60,831 nucleotides of DNA from a virus, in the IMG/VR virus record IMGVR_UViG_3300034198_016930, positions 1 through 60,831 of that record. One strand, written 5' to 3'. The translations under genes were made by a program, and so were the position numbers. Within the stretch, counting starts at the first letter, position 1; every line of letters begins with the position of its first letter. Shown in pieces: positions 1 to 7,962 of this stretch. The notes beneath the pieces are model-generated. The model saw only the letters and a program-made list of their open reading frames with translations, did no database searches and was not told the origin of the DNA.

Positions 1-129
1 ATCAATCCACAGGTATGCGCTGATTGTGGAAATTACTGGCCGGTGTACTGCAATTGCACACCACGTTCATCACGTGTTGTTCGTACAGCTCCGGATGGAT
101 CAGAGTTTGCAGGTGATCCAATTGTTTAG
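1..129 (+). CDS. 3' end of a small cysteine-containing protein (partial)
   Basis: Frame 1 is open from the window edge to TAG at 127-129 and gives the last 42 residues of a protein that starts outside the window. The visible part has a C-x2-C motif (CADC) followed by CNC, suggesting a zinc-binding knuckle. The tail is hydrophilic. The next gene appears to start inside its last codons, as is usual in this operon. No function can be assigned. Confidence 0.55.
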   Translation: MNPQVCADCGNYWPVYCNCTPRSSRVVRTAPDGSEFAGDPIV

Positions 130-283
130 TGGATCAGTATTCAATGTATGGAAAGATACAGATGGGTGGGCATACAAGCTTGTGAAGAAAGATAATAGTT
201 ATCTATTCAGCACAGGTTTTGGTACACAAGAAGCAGTAATTCAATCACTAGCCGAAGCGGTAGAAATGGAGTACATAAAGTGA
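122..283 (+). CDS. small hypothetical protein, TTG start
   Basis: The protein is about 53 aa and not recognised. It has an aromatic-rich N-terminus (VWKDTDGWAYK) and a predicted amphipathic helix at the C-terminus. A longer in-frame ORF opens at an ATG at 26, but that part overlaps the reading frame of the preceding gene and has poor composition. TTG at 122 is preceded by AGGTG at 112-116 with 5-nt spacing, so it is preferred. The stop overlaps the next gene's GTG. The gene is likely real; the start is uncertain. Confidence 0.5.
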   Translation: MFSGSVFNVWKDTDGWAYKLVKKDNSYLFSTGFGTQEAVIQSLAEAVEMEYIK

Positions 284-579
284 ATAAGACAACATCAATA
301 AATGAGTTCTTTAGCAGAACGTCTATCGGTGATCCGGGAGACACGCTTGCAGTTATTCAGTCTTCGTTTATTGTAAAAGATATGAAAAAACTAAAACAAA
401 AATATTATAAAACAGAAGCAGGTAAGCAAGATTTAAATTCAATAGCCAATGGTGAAGAAGTATTTGAGTTCAATGCCGGGTATGCAATTCTGCATATTTT
501 AACTGATACAAATACTTTAAAGAAGTATGGTTTTGAGTATGACAGTTCTATGGCCGAGCTAGATTCAGAGGTGGTCTAA
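280..579 (+). CDS. hypothetical protein
   Basis: A 99-aa unknown soluble protein with a GTG start that overlaps the upstream stop (GTGA) and a stop that overlaps the next ATG (TAATG). The middle is lysine-rich (KDMKKLKQKYYK) and the C-terminus is acidic. No motif or transmembrane segment is visible. The coupling on both sides supports expression as part of the plus-strand operon. Confidence 0.65.
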   Translation: MNKTTSINEFFSRTSIGDPGDTLAVIQSSFIVKDMKKLKQKYYKTEAGKQDLNSIANGEEVFEFNAGYAILHILTDTNTLKKYGFEYDSSMAELDSEVV

Positions 580-917
580 TGATTGAGGAAGGCTATGAAG
601 GCATGCCTATTGAAAATATCGAAGGCAGCTTTGAGAAGCATGAGCAACCGCAAACTTATTTAGTATTGCGTGAGCCTGACGACGGTACCGGCAAGGAGTT
701 CTACTCCATCAGCCATCCTAATGGTCATAATGACCTAGCTCGAGCTTATACAAAAGATCAGATCAAGGCTCAGCTTGAGGTTACTAAGGCTCGCCTCGAT
801 GAGGCATACAAGCGCCTGCTCAATAATGAGTTTGATGAAATCATCCATGAAGGGCTTGAGCCTATTAATGAGTTTGCTCAACCTGAGTATGTTGAAGCCG
901 AGATTGTTGATGAGTGA
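579..917 (+). CDS. hypothetical acidic protein with a C-terminal helix
   Basis: A 112-aa unknown protein, acidic overall. Residues about 60-90 (KDQIKAQLEVTKARLDEAYK) form a likely amphipathic or coiled-coil helix. The ATG overlaps the previous stop and its own stop overlaps the next gene's start by 8 nt. No enzymatic motif was found. Its place among small early-type genes fits a host-modulating or accessory role, but that is inference only. Confidence 0.65.
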   Translation: MIEEGYEGMPIENIEGSFEKHEQPQTYLVLREPDDGTGKEFYSISHPNGHNDLARAYTKDQIKAQLEVTKARLDEAYKRLLNNEFDEIIHEGLEPINEFAQPEYVEAEIVDE

Positions 918-1287
918 GTATGACTTCCACTTTTTCGATAAAGAAAGCCGGGCGATAACCCAAGAAGCTTGGGCTAAGTTAAACATGGAGAAGGTCTTCT
1001 ACAAGGATCAATATGTAGGTGGCTTACGTGTCCTTACCAAATGGACAGGTGTAGATCAGCCGGAGTACAAATGGCTATGTGATCACTCATTCATTGTTAA
1101 TAAGTGGACGCCTCAAAACAAACCGATGATCTTCGTCTCTTATGTATGGAACGAGGACCAGGAAATAATTAGATCCAAGCGTTATAACCGACTGCAAACC
1201 GCATACGTGGGCCACATGGAAATGCTCGATTGGGCTAAAAAGGAAATTGGTATAGAATTACCTCAGAAAGAAGGAGCACTTATATGA
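910..1287 (+). CDS. hypothetical protein
   Basis: A 125-aa unknown protein. The start was placed at ATG 910, which overlaps the previous gene by 8 nt; the frame extends further upstream, but that part lies inside the preceding gene. It is rich in tryptophan and aromatic residues (KWTGVDQPEYKWLCDH, SYVWNEDQE) and looks like a compact globular domain. The stop overlaps the next ATG (ATGA). No family was recognised. Confidence 0.6.
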   Translation: MSEYDFHFFDKESRAITQEAWAKLNMEKVFYKDQYVGGLRVLTKWTGVDQPEYKWLCDHSFIVNKWTPQNKPMIFVSYVWNEDQEIIRSKRYNRLQTAYVGHMEMLDWAKKEIGIELPQKEGALI

Positions 1288-1676
1288 GAATCGAATTTAA
1301 AGGAACGGCCGAGGGCGACGACGGTACTCGCAACTGGACGTTTACAGTATCTCGGGCGCCTGATAAAAATGGTTCTTGGTTAGCTAACTACACATGCACC
1401 AACCACGCTGATCAGTTAATTGTTGTTGGAGCTGCTGCGTTCAAGCTAGCTGCACCGGCTAAGCGTTGGCTTGAAGCTGCAGTAGCTGGCGAGCGCTTAT
1501 CTTGGATGGGTACAGATGATGGTCGCTATATGCAGGCATCAATTGAAAAGAAAGTTGAAGTAGAAGCTGAAAAGCCGGTAGTTGCACAACTTGTTAATAG
1601 CGAAGACGGATCAGCTGACATTGCTGTTGACGTTGTAGTTAGCGAGGAGGTTGTTGATGAGTTACCTACCGCTTAA
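1284..1676 (+). CDS. hypothetical protein
   Basis: A 130-aa unknown protein. The first ~85 residues look like a mixed alpha/beta domain (FTVSRAPDKNGSWLANYTC); the rest is an acidic, valine-rich and probably disordered tail. It is preceded by a strong AGAAAGGAG ribosome-binding site inside the upstream gene, and its 3' end overlaps the next gene by 20 nt. No function can be given. Confidence 0.6.
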   Translation: MRIEFKGTAEGDDGTRNWTFTVSRAPDKNGSWLANYTCTNHADQLIVVGAAAFKLAAPAKRWLEAAVAGERLSWMGTDDGRYMQASIEKKVEVEAEKPVVAQLVNSEDGSADIAVDVVVSEEVVDELPTA

Positions 1677-1923
1677 AGAAGTCGACGGAACATACACTGT
1701 TGCCTTGATGAAAGGCGAAGACGTTGTAAAGCTTTGGACAGTTCCGGATGGAGCTAGTGCAGCTTTGCTAATTAATTTTCTTAATGGTGGGTCCGGTGGA
1801 CAACCAGTTGCTAATTTCCAAGTTAAGGGTTTTGGTGACGAACGTTGGTATCACGAAACAGAACGTGATCCAAACACCATTGTTGAAGACGCAGAAGTTG
1901 TTGAAGACGGTCCTAGTTTTTAA
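1657..1923 (+). CDS. hypothetical protein, last gene of the plus-strand operon
   Basis: An 88-aa unknown protein. ATG 1657 was chosen because GAGGAGG at 1644-1650 lies 6 nt upstream; two in-frame TTG codons just before it are not needed. It is acidic with a terminal EDAEVVEDGPSF tail resembling the tail of the preceding gene product. It ends 21 nt before a terminator hairpin, which marks the end of the rightward transcript. Confidence 0.6.
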   Translation: MSYLPLKEVDGTYTVALMKGEDVVKLWTVPDGASAALLINFLNGGSGGQPVANFQVKGFGDERWYHETERDPNTIVEDAEVVEDGPSF

Positions 1924-1940
1924 TGTGCTCCATAAAGTAA

Positions 1941-1972
1941 AAAGGCCCCCGATCCTATCCGGGGGCTTTTTT
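1941..1972. terminator. bidirectional intrinsic terminator at the convergence point
   Basis: GCCCCC (1945-1950) pairs with GGGGGC (1961-1966) around a 10-nt loop. A run of A precedes the stem and a run of T follows it, so the element can terminate both the plus-strand operon and the minus-strand transcript that ends at 1971. Confidence 0.85.
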
Positions 1973-2813
1973 ATTTCTGTTCTAAATAAGTATTTAAACA
2001 ATAAGCTGCAATTGATTTACCGATCATAGGCTGAGCGTTTATGTACTCACCTAGCTCAGCCTTAAACTTTGAAAATATATTATCTGTATGCCAACAATGA
2101 ACGTGATAAACATCTGTGTATTTTTTATTTACATCAGAACTATCAGAATCTAATAAATCAGTGGGAACAACTCGGTCTTTAAAATAAGAATTAGCAATAA
2201 TCTCTGTGGCATATAAAGTTGAAATACCTGGATATAAGCTCTCTGTACCCCACTTATTTAATTGATCATAATGGTTGGTGCCTTTAGGAACCAATTTTGC
2301 GTACAAAAACTTACATAAATAATCAGAAGCTTCCATAAGATCTATTACATCTTGAGTTGGACCAATAATTGTTGAGTTTAAGCTTTGTATATGCTCAAAG
2401 TTTTCAAACCCAAAGCTGTTACGAGCAAGATCAGTAAGTGCTGCTCCGGCTAAATAAGAATTTTTACCAAAGTATAAGTTGTTATCAAATATGTGGTTGT
2501 TTAATGAAGGTGTAAAAAATACATCTGTATCTGTTTTAATTAAGTAATCGTAAGCTTTTAAAATATCTTTGTTTGAATGAACAAACTCTAATGATTTAGC
2601 GTAAGGATATTTATCATAATATTCATCGCTGGCAGCTTTATATGGAACAACAATAACGTTATCTCTTTTGACTATTTGATTTACAAGATCAGGATCTATA
2701 AATAATATAAAAGTAAAACTAGAATCAAGAAAGCGACCACTGTAGGTCATAAGATTGGCTTCTCTAATAAACTTAGGAGCCTCACCTACGTCTGCAGTGA
2801 TCGCTATTTTCAT
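1971..2813 (-). CDS. putative glycosyltransferase-like protein (DxD motif)
   Basis: A 280-aa protein. ATG 2813 overlaps the stop of the upstream microgene (TAATG), so the longer in-frame version is rejected. The N-terminal beta-strand (MKIAITADVG) and the segment YDYLIKTDTDVFF (about 88-100), with a DxD triad after a hydrophobic strand, resemble GT-A-type nucleotide-sugar transferases that bind a metal through DxD. There is no signal peptide or membrane segment. It could modify virion proteins or host glycans; the acceptor is unknown. It is the last gene of the minus-strand array. Function rests on the motif alone. Confidence 0.5.
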   Translation of the reverse strand: MKIAITADVGEAPKFIREANLMTYSGRFLDSSFTFILFIDPDLVNQIVKRDNVIVVPYKAASDEYYDKYPYAKSLEFVHSNKDILKAYDYLIKTDTDVFFTPSLNNHIFDNNLYFGKNSYLAGAALTDLARNSFGFENFEHIQSLNSTIIGPTQDVIDLMEASDYLCKFLYAKLVPKGTNHYDQLNKWGTESLYPGISTLYATEIIANSYFKDRVVPTDLLDSDSSDVNKKYTDVYHVHCWHTDNIFSKFKAELGEYINAQPMIGKSIAAYCLNTYLEQK

Positions 2814-2932
2814 TACTTTGAAGTTTCTTTTTCCCGTTCCATACTTGCACACATAGCGCAGAATGGCTGATCTGATTCGTATTCAGCTTCTGTTTCTATT
2901 GGTGTCTTGCAAATAAAACATGTTTGCTTCAT
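2813..2932 (-). CDS. 39-aa zinc-knuckle microprotein
   Basis: A microgene found between the RNR and the glycosyltransferase-like gene. It has two C-x2-C pairs (CFIC at 5-8 and CAMC at 25-28) separated by an acidic linker, typical of a small treble-clef or zinc-ribbon fold. Its ATG overlaps the RNR stop (ATGA) and its TAA overlaps the next ATG, so it is translationally coupled on both sides. The function is unknown; position next to the RNR might point to a linked role, but this is inference. Confidence 0.7.
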   Translation of the reverse strand: MKQTCFICKTPIETEAEYESDQPFCAMCASMEREKETSK

Positions 2933-4959
2933 TTAACATCCTTAATCATCTTAACTTCACAAGCGTCTGTTGTGCAGTACATCTCTCCTACAGCATCAGC
3001 AGCCATACCTTCGTATACTCCCTTTAAATCAATTGGGAATAACTTCATACGACCATCCTCATACTTATCAGCTGTGATCTGAGTATACGGCATCTGTGGG
3101 TAGGTATCATCGGCCATTGGCAAAAACGATACGGTCTTAAGCTGACCATCGAACATGTGTAGCACGGTGCCTACATCTTTAGCTTCATTTTTTTGAAATG
3201 AAACCGTTACTGATACCGAGTTATCAGACCAATGGCGTTGAGCTGTAGCAGCTAGTGCTGCCTTCTCGAAAATTGAAACATCTTGCTCTGATCGCTTAGC
3301 TTCTGATTTGATAGGGAAAAACACAACGCTTGTTGTCTTTGGTGATTCACTAGCCTTCTCAACACGATAGCCAGCCATTTTAAACAACGGCAACATTGGG
3401 TCATCATTACCAAAACGAATAGCACGATCAAAAAACTGACCGCCCGGTGTCCAATGAACTCCCGGTGATTCTCCGGCTAAGATTGAAACTGTTCCTGATG
3501 GTTTAATAGTTGTGGTCTTGATTGACTCACGAATACCCAACCATTCTGAATAGATATCATCGTATGAAGCGATGGTGTTATATCCTCCATCCATCCACTC
3601 ACGAAGCTTTGGTAGGCCGTTGCGATCTGCAAAGTTAGCCACACCCGACATTGAAGTGCCAATGCGACGATTGCGCTGCATGATCGCATTTGTGTCTTCC
3701 CAGTGGGTAGGTAACAAAGTTACGGTTTTTGCGTACAGGTAAGCATACTTAAGTGTGCGCTTATAATCTTCCAAATTATCGTGACGATTAAGGTAAGTTT
3801 CTACTAGCGTACACATTTCATATGACTCTAGTGACTGCTCAGCGCAAGGGTTATACCCAGCTACACGCCAATCTTTATTGTTTGGTGGATCAATCAAACG
3901 ACCATAACTACGACTGATATCCATCCATACAACACCTGGCTCACCGTTGTTAGCAATACGCTCCACAATATGCTGTAGGTCATCGCCAACGTTAGCTTCC
4001 ACTGAGTTGTTTGACATCCATGCCCAGCCCGGTGACTTAGGATCATAGGAGTTACGCTCCGGGAATACGGCTGCATTCTTTAGATCCAGGAATGTTGTGT
4101 CATCCTGTCGACCAATCAATAGCTCTGCTGATCTACGCACATTACCGGACACCACACATACACCAATTTGATTTCCTAGATCGGCAATATCTTTACGGCT
4201 TAATTTTTCACCGGCACGTCCTGCAAAGTTGCTGCGGATCATGTCATGAAGTCTTAGGAGCGGTTCGTGTCCTGCTGCTGTGCCTCCAAAGGTCTTAATC
4301 GGAGCACCTGCCGGTCTGATGATTGAGTAGTCAAATACAGGGCTCTTCGTATCTGGCTTAAGGTAGCTGTTGATGAGTGCTGTAGTTGACTCAACCCAGC
4401 CTTCTCGGGTATCAGGGATGACATAAGTTTCTCCTTCCTTTGGGTCGTAAATTGTAAAATCTTTATCAGCGCCTTTATCGTCAAAGCCAACGCCAACTCC
4501 AAGCATTGAGGCTTCCATAAGGAATCCAAATGGCTTAGCTGGATCGTTCTTGTTCATAGAAGCTGTCGACACAAACGCACAGTTCTGTAGGGCAGCCGAG
4601 TTCTTATGCTCATTAATGAGCGGTGTGCCCATCATCCATAGACCACGTCCTGGCGGTGTCCATTTGAAATTAAACATACGATCAAAAGCTTCTTTAGCTG
4701 AGGCCTGAGCTTTCGCATCATTCCAAGGCAGTCGGTTGGTCTTGCAATGGTCCTTTTGTAGTGAAAACATCCCATTGATAACACGCTCGCAAGTATCAAC
4801 CCAAGTTTCCTTGTGGCCGTTTTCTTTAAGTCGTGAGTATGTGCGTAGGAATGTGATCTCTCCTACCGAGTTACCAGCTGCATCTTGGTACCCCCAAGGT
4901 ACCTTTTTAGCTCTGTACCCATTCACAAATTCATCTGCTAAACGGAATGTTAGGGGCAT
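2929..4959 (-). CDS. nrdJ: adenosylcobalamin-dependent ribonucleoside-triphosphate reductase (class II RNR)
   Basis: A 676-aa monomeric RTPR-type enzyme that reduces ribonucleotides to deoxyribonucleotides with a cobalamin-generated thiyl radical. The NPCAE motif (370-374) supplies the radical cysteine C372 with N370 and E374; C383 lies exactly 11 residues later and pairs with C127 (QNCAF) as the reducing pair, as in the Lactobacillus leichmannii enzyme. TTTIKPSGTVSIL (482-494) is the phosphate-binding loop and C662-x4-C667 at the C-terminus is the shuttle dithiol. All key residues are present, so it should be active if the host supplies B12. A promoter-like sequence lies upstream. Confidence 0.95.
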   Translation of the reverse strand: MPLTFRLADEFVNGYRAKKVPWGYQDAAGNSVGEITFLRTYSRLKENGHKETWVDTCERVINGMFSLQKDHCKTNRLPWNDAKAQASAKEAFDRMFNFKWTPPGRGLWMMGTPLINEHKNSAALQNCAFVSTASMNKNDPAKPFGFLMEASMLGVGVGFDDKGADKDFTIYDPKEGETYVIPDTREGWVESTTALINSYLKPDTKSPVFDYSIIRPAGAPIKTFGGTAAGHEPLLRLHDMIRSNFAGRAGEKLSRKDIADLGNQIGVCVVSGNVRRSAELLIGRQDDTTFLDLKNAAVFPERNSYDPKSPGWAWMSNNSVEANVGDDLQHIVERIANNGEPGVVWMDISRSYGRLIDPPNNKDWRVAGYNPCAEQSLESYEMCTLVETYLNRHDNLEDYKRTLKYAYLYAKTVTLLPTHWEDTNAIMQRNRRIGTSMSGVANFADRNGLPKLREWMDGGYNTIASYDDIYSEWLGIRESIKTTTIKPSGTVSILAGESPGVHWTPGGQFFDRAIRFGNDDPMLPLFKMAGYRVEKASESPKTTSVVFFPIKSEAKRSEQDVSIFEKAALAATAQRHWSDNSVSVTVSFQKNEAKDVGTVLHMFDGQLKTVSFLPMADDTYPQMPYTQITADKYEDGRMKLFPIDLKGVYEGMAADAVGEMYCTTDACEVKMIKDVK

Positions 4960-5004
4960 TTGTCGTCCTGTCTACTTTGGGGGAAATATATTTTATGTAA
5001 TTGA

Positions 5005-5033
5005 ACCTTAGAGTTCAGCGTGCACTTCTGCAA
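5005..5033 (-). promoter_or_regulatory. candidate sigma-70-type promoter for the RNR gene
   Basis: On the minus strand TTGCAG (5033-5028) and TAAGGT (5010-5005) are separated by exactly 17 nt, matching a -35 box and an actinobacterial TANNNT -10 box about 46 nt upstream of the RNR start. This is one of the few intergenic gaps in the minus-strand array. No cobalamin-riboswitch B12 box was seen here. Confidence 0.4.
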
Positions 5034-5053
5034 AATTTGTACTACCCACGTTT

Positions 5054-5087
5054 CACATGATGATATGTGCAACCTATATGATAGGTT
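5054..5087. repeat. two tandem inverted repeats downstream of the TGT-like gene
   Basis: AACCTAT-ATG-ATAGGTT (5071-5087) is a perfect 7-bp inverted repeat that starts immediately after the stop of the upstream gene. CACAT-N6-ATGTG (5054-5069) follows directly. Neither is followed by a T run, so they are more likely an operator or an RNA-processing structure than a classic terminator. Confidence 0.5.
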
Positions 5088-6542
5088 CTAATCTTCGATT
5101 GAGCCTTTAATGATCTGAGTTGTTTGATCTTCGGTCAATCCGCCATTAGGTAATTCGTTTAAATTTTTAGCTTTTTCACCAAAAATTTGGGACAAAACTC
5201 CAGAACTTCCTTGACGTTCTACCGTCATTCTGATGAACTCTCGGCTGTCATCTAGCTCCTTAGTTGTCTTAATAAGTTTGAACAATCTATCCAATTCTTG
5301 TGACAAATTTGGATCAGCGTATCCTCCGGACATTTCTTCTGAAAACCGCATAAATGCTACTCTTTGGCCCTGCATTTCAATCATAGAATTGATCAAACTC
5401 TTAAGTTGATCTTTAGTTTTTACTTCGATTGGAAGCTTGAATGCACATACAGATTGAGGCTTAAAAGCCGGGCAGTTAGCAGCTACAAAACATGTATCGC
5501 ATACCCTAAGACTTACCTGTTGCGATTGAATAACTGGAAGCTCACGAATGGTTCCATCGTCCTCAACTACCTGTTTAGACTCAAATCCAAAGACCGGTAA
5601 ATTGCCCATTTCTGCAGGATCACGGGGCATAATTTTCCGCATCTCTACCCCCGACCTATCACTTAAAGTGGGGTGCAGTTCCGTGTAATCGGCACCTGCT
5701 GGATCTTCGAAGTTATCATATAGGTTGGAGTTATCCATGGACGTTAACCTCGTTTCTAGTTGGTCAAAAGACCAAACTGCCAGCTTGCAAACCTCTTCAT
5801 TATCGTCGGCTAGGATCTTATCAAAGTCCAAACCGGCTTTTTCGTAAATGCCTTTGTAGCGTGGCCTTGCTTGGTCTTTCAGATCCTTGGGATATCTGAC
5901 CAGCTTGCTACCATCCCAGACTATGGTTTCACCACGGATCATGGGGCTAAGCCAAGACTGGGTGCTAGCGGTGCTTACAGGCACCTGTCGCAGGTTATCA
6001 GGGCGGGCGCAGCCCAAAGCATGGAAGCGGGTGCCCTCTTTGCGTATGTAGCTCTGAGCCTGTCCTGCAAGCCATGTGACTCCCTCAATAGCTTCTCCAC
6101 TGACACCAACATCAAGGTATTTAGCCGTCAATTCAGCAAGGCCGTTTTTACCACTGAGCTCATTCCAAACCGGCAAAAACTTAGCCGGAGGCATCTCGGC
6201 CCATACGGTTTCCCGTTGAGCTCTTACAAAGTCAGGGCTGACCTCGGGGTGGTTGATCTCAGTAAAACGATTAACTCTGTCAATGTTATCGACTACGAAC
6301 TCCTCGTAATCAGCTGCAAACTCTTCGAGCTCTGTCCGCCCAATTTTCATATTACGTGGGATTCCTGGGTGCAATAGCACAAAAGTATCTTCATCAAAGT
6401 AATTTTCTATCAAATACTTCTTGGTTTTAGGCAAGCCACGTTTGACTAATCTCCAATAACTGACACCCATAGACGTGGCACCAGCGGTGCCCAAAAGGAT
6501 GCGGTTGCTAGGGACCTCGGCCCCAAGATAAATAATCTTCAC
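5088..6542 (-). CDS. TGT/DpdA-like barrel protein with a C-terminal four-cysteine region
   Basis: A 484-aa protein. The N-terminal ~260 residues look like a TIM barrel of the tRNA-guanine transglycosylase type: alternating strands and helices, KFLPVWNE (121-128), GTRFHALGCARPDNLRQ (170-186) and STASTQSW (190-197), a region comparable to the substrate-binding part of TGT and of DpdA enzymes that insert 7-deazaguanines into DNA. A second part carries C348-x2-C351-x5-C357-x8-C366, which may bind zinc or an Fe-S cluster, then a helical domain. The cysteine spacing is not the standard TGT zinc site and no preQ0 synthesis genes are in the window. It overlaps the next upstream gene by 4 nt. The family call is tentative. 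Confidence 0.4.
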   Translation of the reverse strand: MKIIYLGAEVPSNRILLGTAGATSMGVSYWRLVKRGLPKTKKYLIENYFDEDTFVLLHPGIPRNMKIGRTELEEFAADYEEFVVDNIDRVNRFTEINHPEVSPDFVRAQRETVWAEMPPAKFLPVWNELSGKNGLAELTAKYLDVGVSGEAIEGVTWLAGQAQSYIRKEGTRFHALGCARPDNLRQVPVSTASTQSWLSPMIRGETIVWDGSKLVRYPKDLKDQARPRYKGIYEKAGLDFDKILADDNEEVCKLAVWSFDQLETRLTSMDNSNLYDNFEDPAGADYTELHPTLSDRSGVEMRKIMPRDPAEMGNLPVFGFESKQVVEDDGTIRELPVIQSQQVSLRVCDTCFVAANCPAFKPQSVCAFKLPIEVKTKDQLKSLINSMIEMQGQRVAFMRFSEEMSGGYADPNLSQELDRLFKLIKTTKELDDSREFIRMTVERQGSSGVLSQIFGEKAKNLNELPNGGLTEDQTTQIIKGSIED

Positions 6543-6994
6543 TTGCGCTTATCTTCCAACAACAAATCGGCTTGCGTGTTTAACTCATCTTTAATCTTAT
6601 CCCAAGCTTTCATGCCTTCAAAGCTATCAGGGCGAAACTTATGATCTAAATATGCTGGTTCTAAAAACAATAATACTCGATAACCTTTTTCCAGCAGATC
6701 AGCACTCAGCTTGGGATCGTGGGTAATAACAAAATCGATTGGCCCCTGACTTCTTACGTAATCAGCCAAAGGTATGTGCCACTCAATTATTGGATTAATG
6801 CTGGTTTTATCAATAATGTTATCGATCTTGATTGCTTTGTTTTCACGCAACCAACGGTCTGTGCGTTCTTTATCTTCCGCAATAACAATTACCGCATATT
6901 TTTCTTGAAGTGTGCGGAACAAGGCAAGGCCATCTTTGATAACCATATGTTGGTTATTGTGCAACACGCCTTCGGCGTAAATCAGTACAGCCAC
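6539..6994 (-). CDS. HAD-like fold protein lacking the catalytic aspartates
   Basis: A 151-aa protein with Rossmann-like strand/helix alternation. The N-terminus (MAVLIYAEGVLHNNQ) sits where HAD phosphatases carry the DxDGVL nucleophile motif, but both aspartates are absent. Later elements (ALFRTLQEKYAVIVIAEDKE; DFVITHDPKLSADLLEKGYRVLLFLEP) resemble the HAD T-motif region and the final strand. It may be a non-catalytic binding protein or a different fold. The stop overlaps the following gene's start (ATGA). The assignment is inference from pattern only. Confidence 0.35.
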   Translation of the reverse strand: MAVLIYAEGVLHNNQHMVIKDGLALFRTLQEKYAVIVIAEDKERTDRWLRENKAIKIDNIIDKTSINPIIEWHIPLADYVRSQGPIDFVITHDPKLSADLLEKGYRVLLFLEPAYLDHKFRPDSFEGMKAWDKIKDELNTQADLLLEDKRK

Positions 6995-7018
6995 AGTTAA
7001 TGCTCCGGTTCTTAAAGT

Positions 7019-7948
7019 TTAATAAAGCGTAGCAGCTCGACGTATAAGCGTCGAAACGTCTGGTAACTCTACTCCATATGTAGCTGAAGCAAATTCTCTA
7101 CTAGACATATCTGCAATTTCTTTAAGTTTTGCTAGGGCTTGAACAACTCCAGCCTCTTTGCCTGACTGCCAACGGTAGTTAGCATAGTCAAGGTAACCAG
7201 CACCAGCTTCGCTGAATGCATACTTACGGCCTTCATGAATATCATCAAATAAAGCTGCAGCTTGTTGTACTGCTAGCTTAAGCGCAGATTCTGCGTTAAC
7301 TCGAGCTGCAGGGTTAGTGGAAGCGTGGATCTTTGACAAAGCTGCTGCATATCTTGCGATGATCTCTGCTGCTGCGCCTTTATCCTTTTCGGCTTTTAAA
7401 ACCCAATCAGCTTTATTAGGGGCTTCATCAATAGTGGGCTCAACAACCCAATCGTCATTAGTTAATGAGTAGGCTGCGTATGGTTTGATCTTAGTTATAT
7501 CTGATTGAACATTGACATAAAAAGTTAATTCAAACGAATCCATAAACTCAGCCGTCAATGGCCAAAGATCGGATTTAAATCCTGCATTAAACATGCTTGC
7601 AATTTCTTTGTCACTGAGTCCAACATAGCGGGGATTAGATTGACGAAACTGTATGTAGTTAATTCCTACTAAGCAATCAAGATCACCCGGATCTCGTTTA
7701 GCTGCCCATTGATGGGAAACCCCTGAGCCGGCTAACCAAGCATTGGTCCAATCTTGGGAACCTTGAAATATTTTGTCTAAATACCCAAACAGCATGCTTA
7801 GAACATTTGTTCGAATAGTTGGAATCAGTTTATTGTTTCTAAATAGGCGTGGATCTAGTCCTGGGGAAGCTTTGCTGAAATACGAGGTTTGTGCAGGTTC
7901 GATGCTGACCGGCACTGCTTTTGCAGCCAACGCCTCGTAAAAATCCAT
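7019..7948 (-). CDS. putative nucleotidyltransferase-fold protein
   Basis: A 309-aa protein. Residues 73-93 hold AGSGVS followed after about 10 residues by GDLDCLVG, matching the hG(S/G)...DxD metal-binding signature of the polymerase-beta nucleotidyltransferase superfamily (G74, S75, D89, D91). The C-terminal half is helical and alanine-rich. Such proteins add nucleotides to RNA, proteins or small molecules; the substrate here is unknown. It lies immediately downstream of the Ntn hydrolase (14-nt gap) and may be co-transcribed with it. Confidence 0.5.
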   Translation of the reverse strand: MDFYEALAAKAVPVSIEPAQTSYFSKASPGLDPRLFRNNKLIPTIRTNVLSMLFGYLDKIFQGSQDWTNAWLAGSGVSHQWAAKRDPGDLDCLVGINYIQFRQSNPRYVGLSDKEIASMFNAGFKSDLWPLTAEFMDSFELTFYVNVQSDITKIKPYAAYSLTNDDWVVEPTIDEAPNKADWVLKAEKDKGAAAEIIARYAAALSKIHASTNPAARVNAESALKLAVQQAAALFDDIHEGRKYAFSEAGAGYLDYANYRWQSGKEAGVVQALAKLKEIADMSSREFASATYGVELPDVSTLIRRAATLY

Positions 7949-7962
7949 AGCTATATTCTATG

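Noticed and set aside
26-121. Longer reading of the first plus-strand gene from ATG 26
   Set aside because: This part overlaps the clearly coding zinc-knuckle frame that ends at 129, has a poor composition (His/Val/Leu-rich) and lacks a ribosome-binding site, so the start was moved to TTG 122.
4960-5087. Cobalamin riboswitch before the B12-dependent RNR
   Set aside because: No B12-box-like sequence (GCCACTG) or long conserved core was seen; the gap is only about 128 nt and shows a promoter and simple inverted repeats instead.
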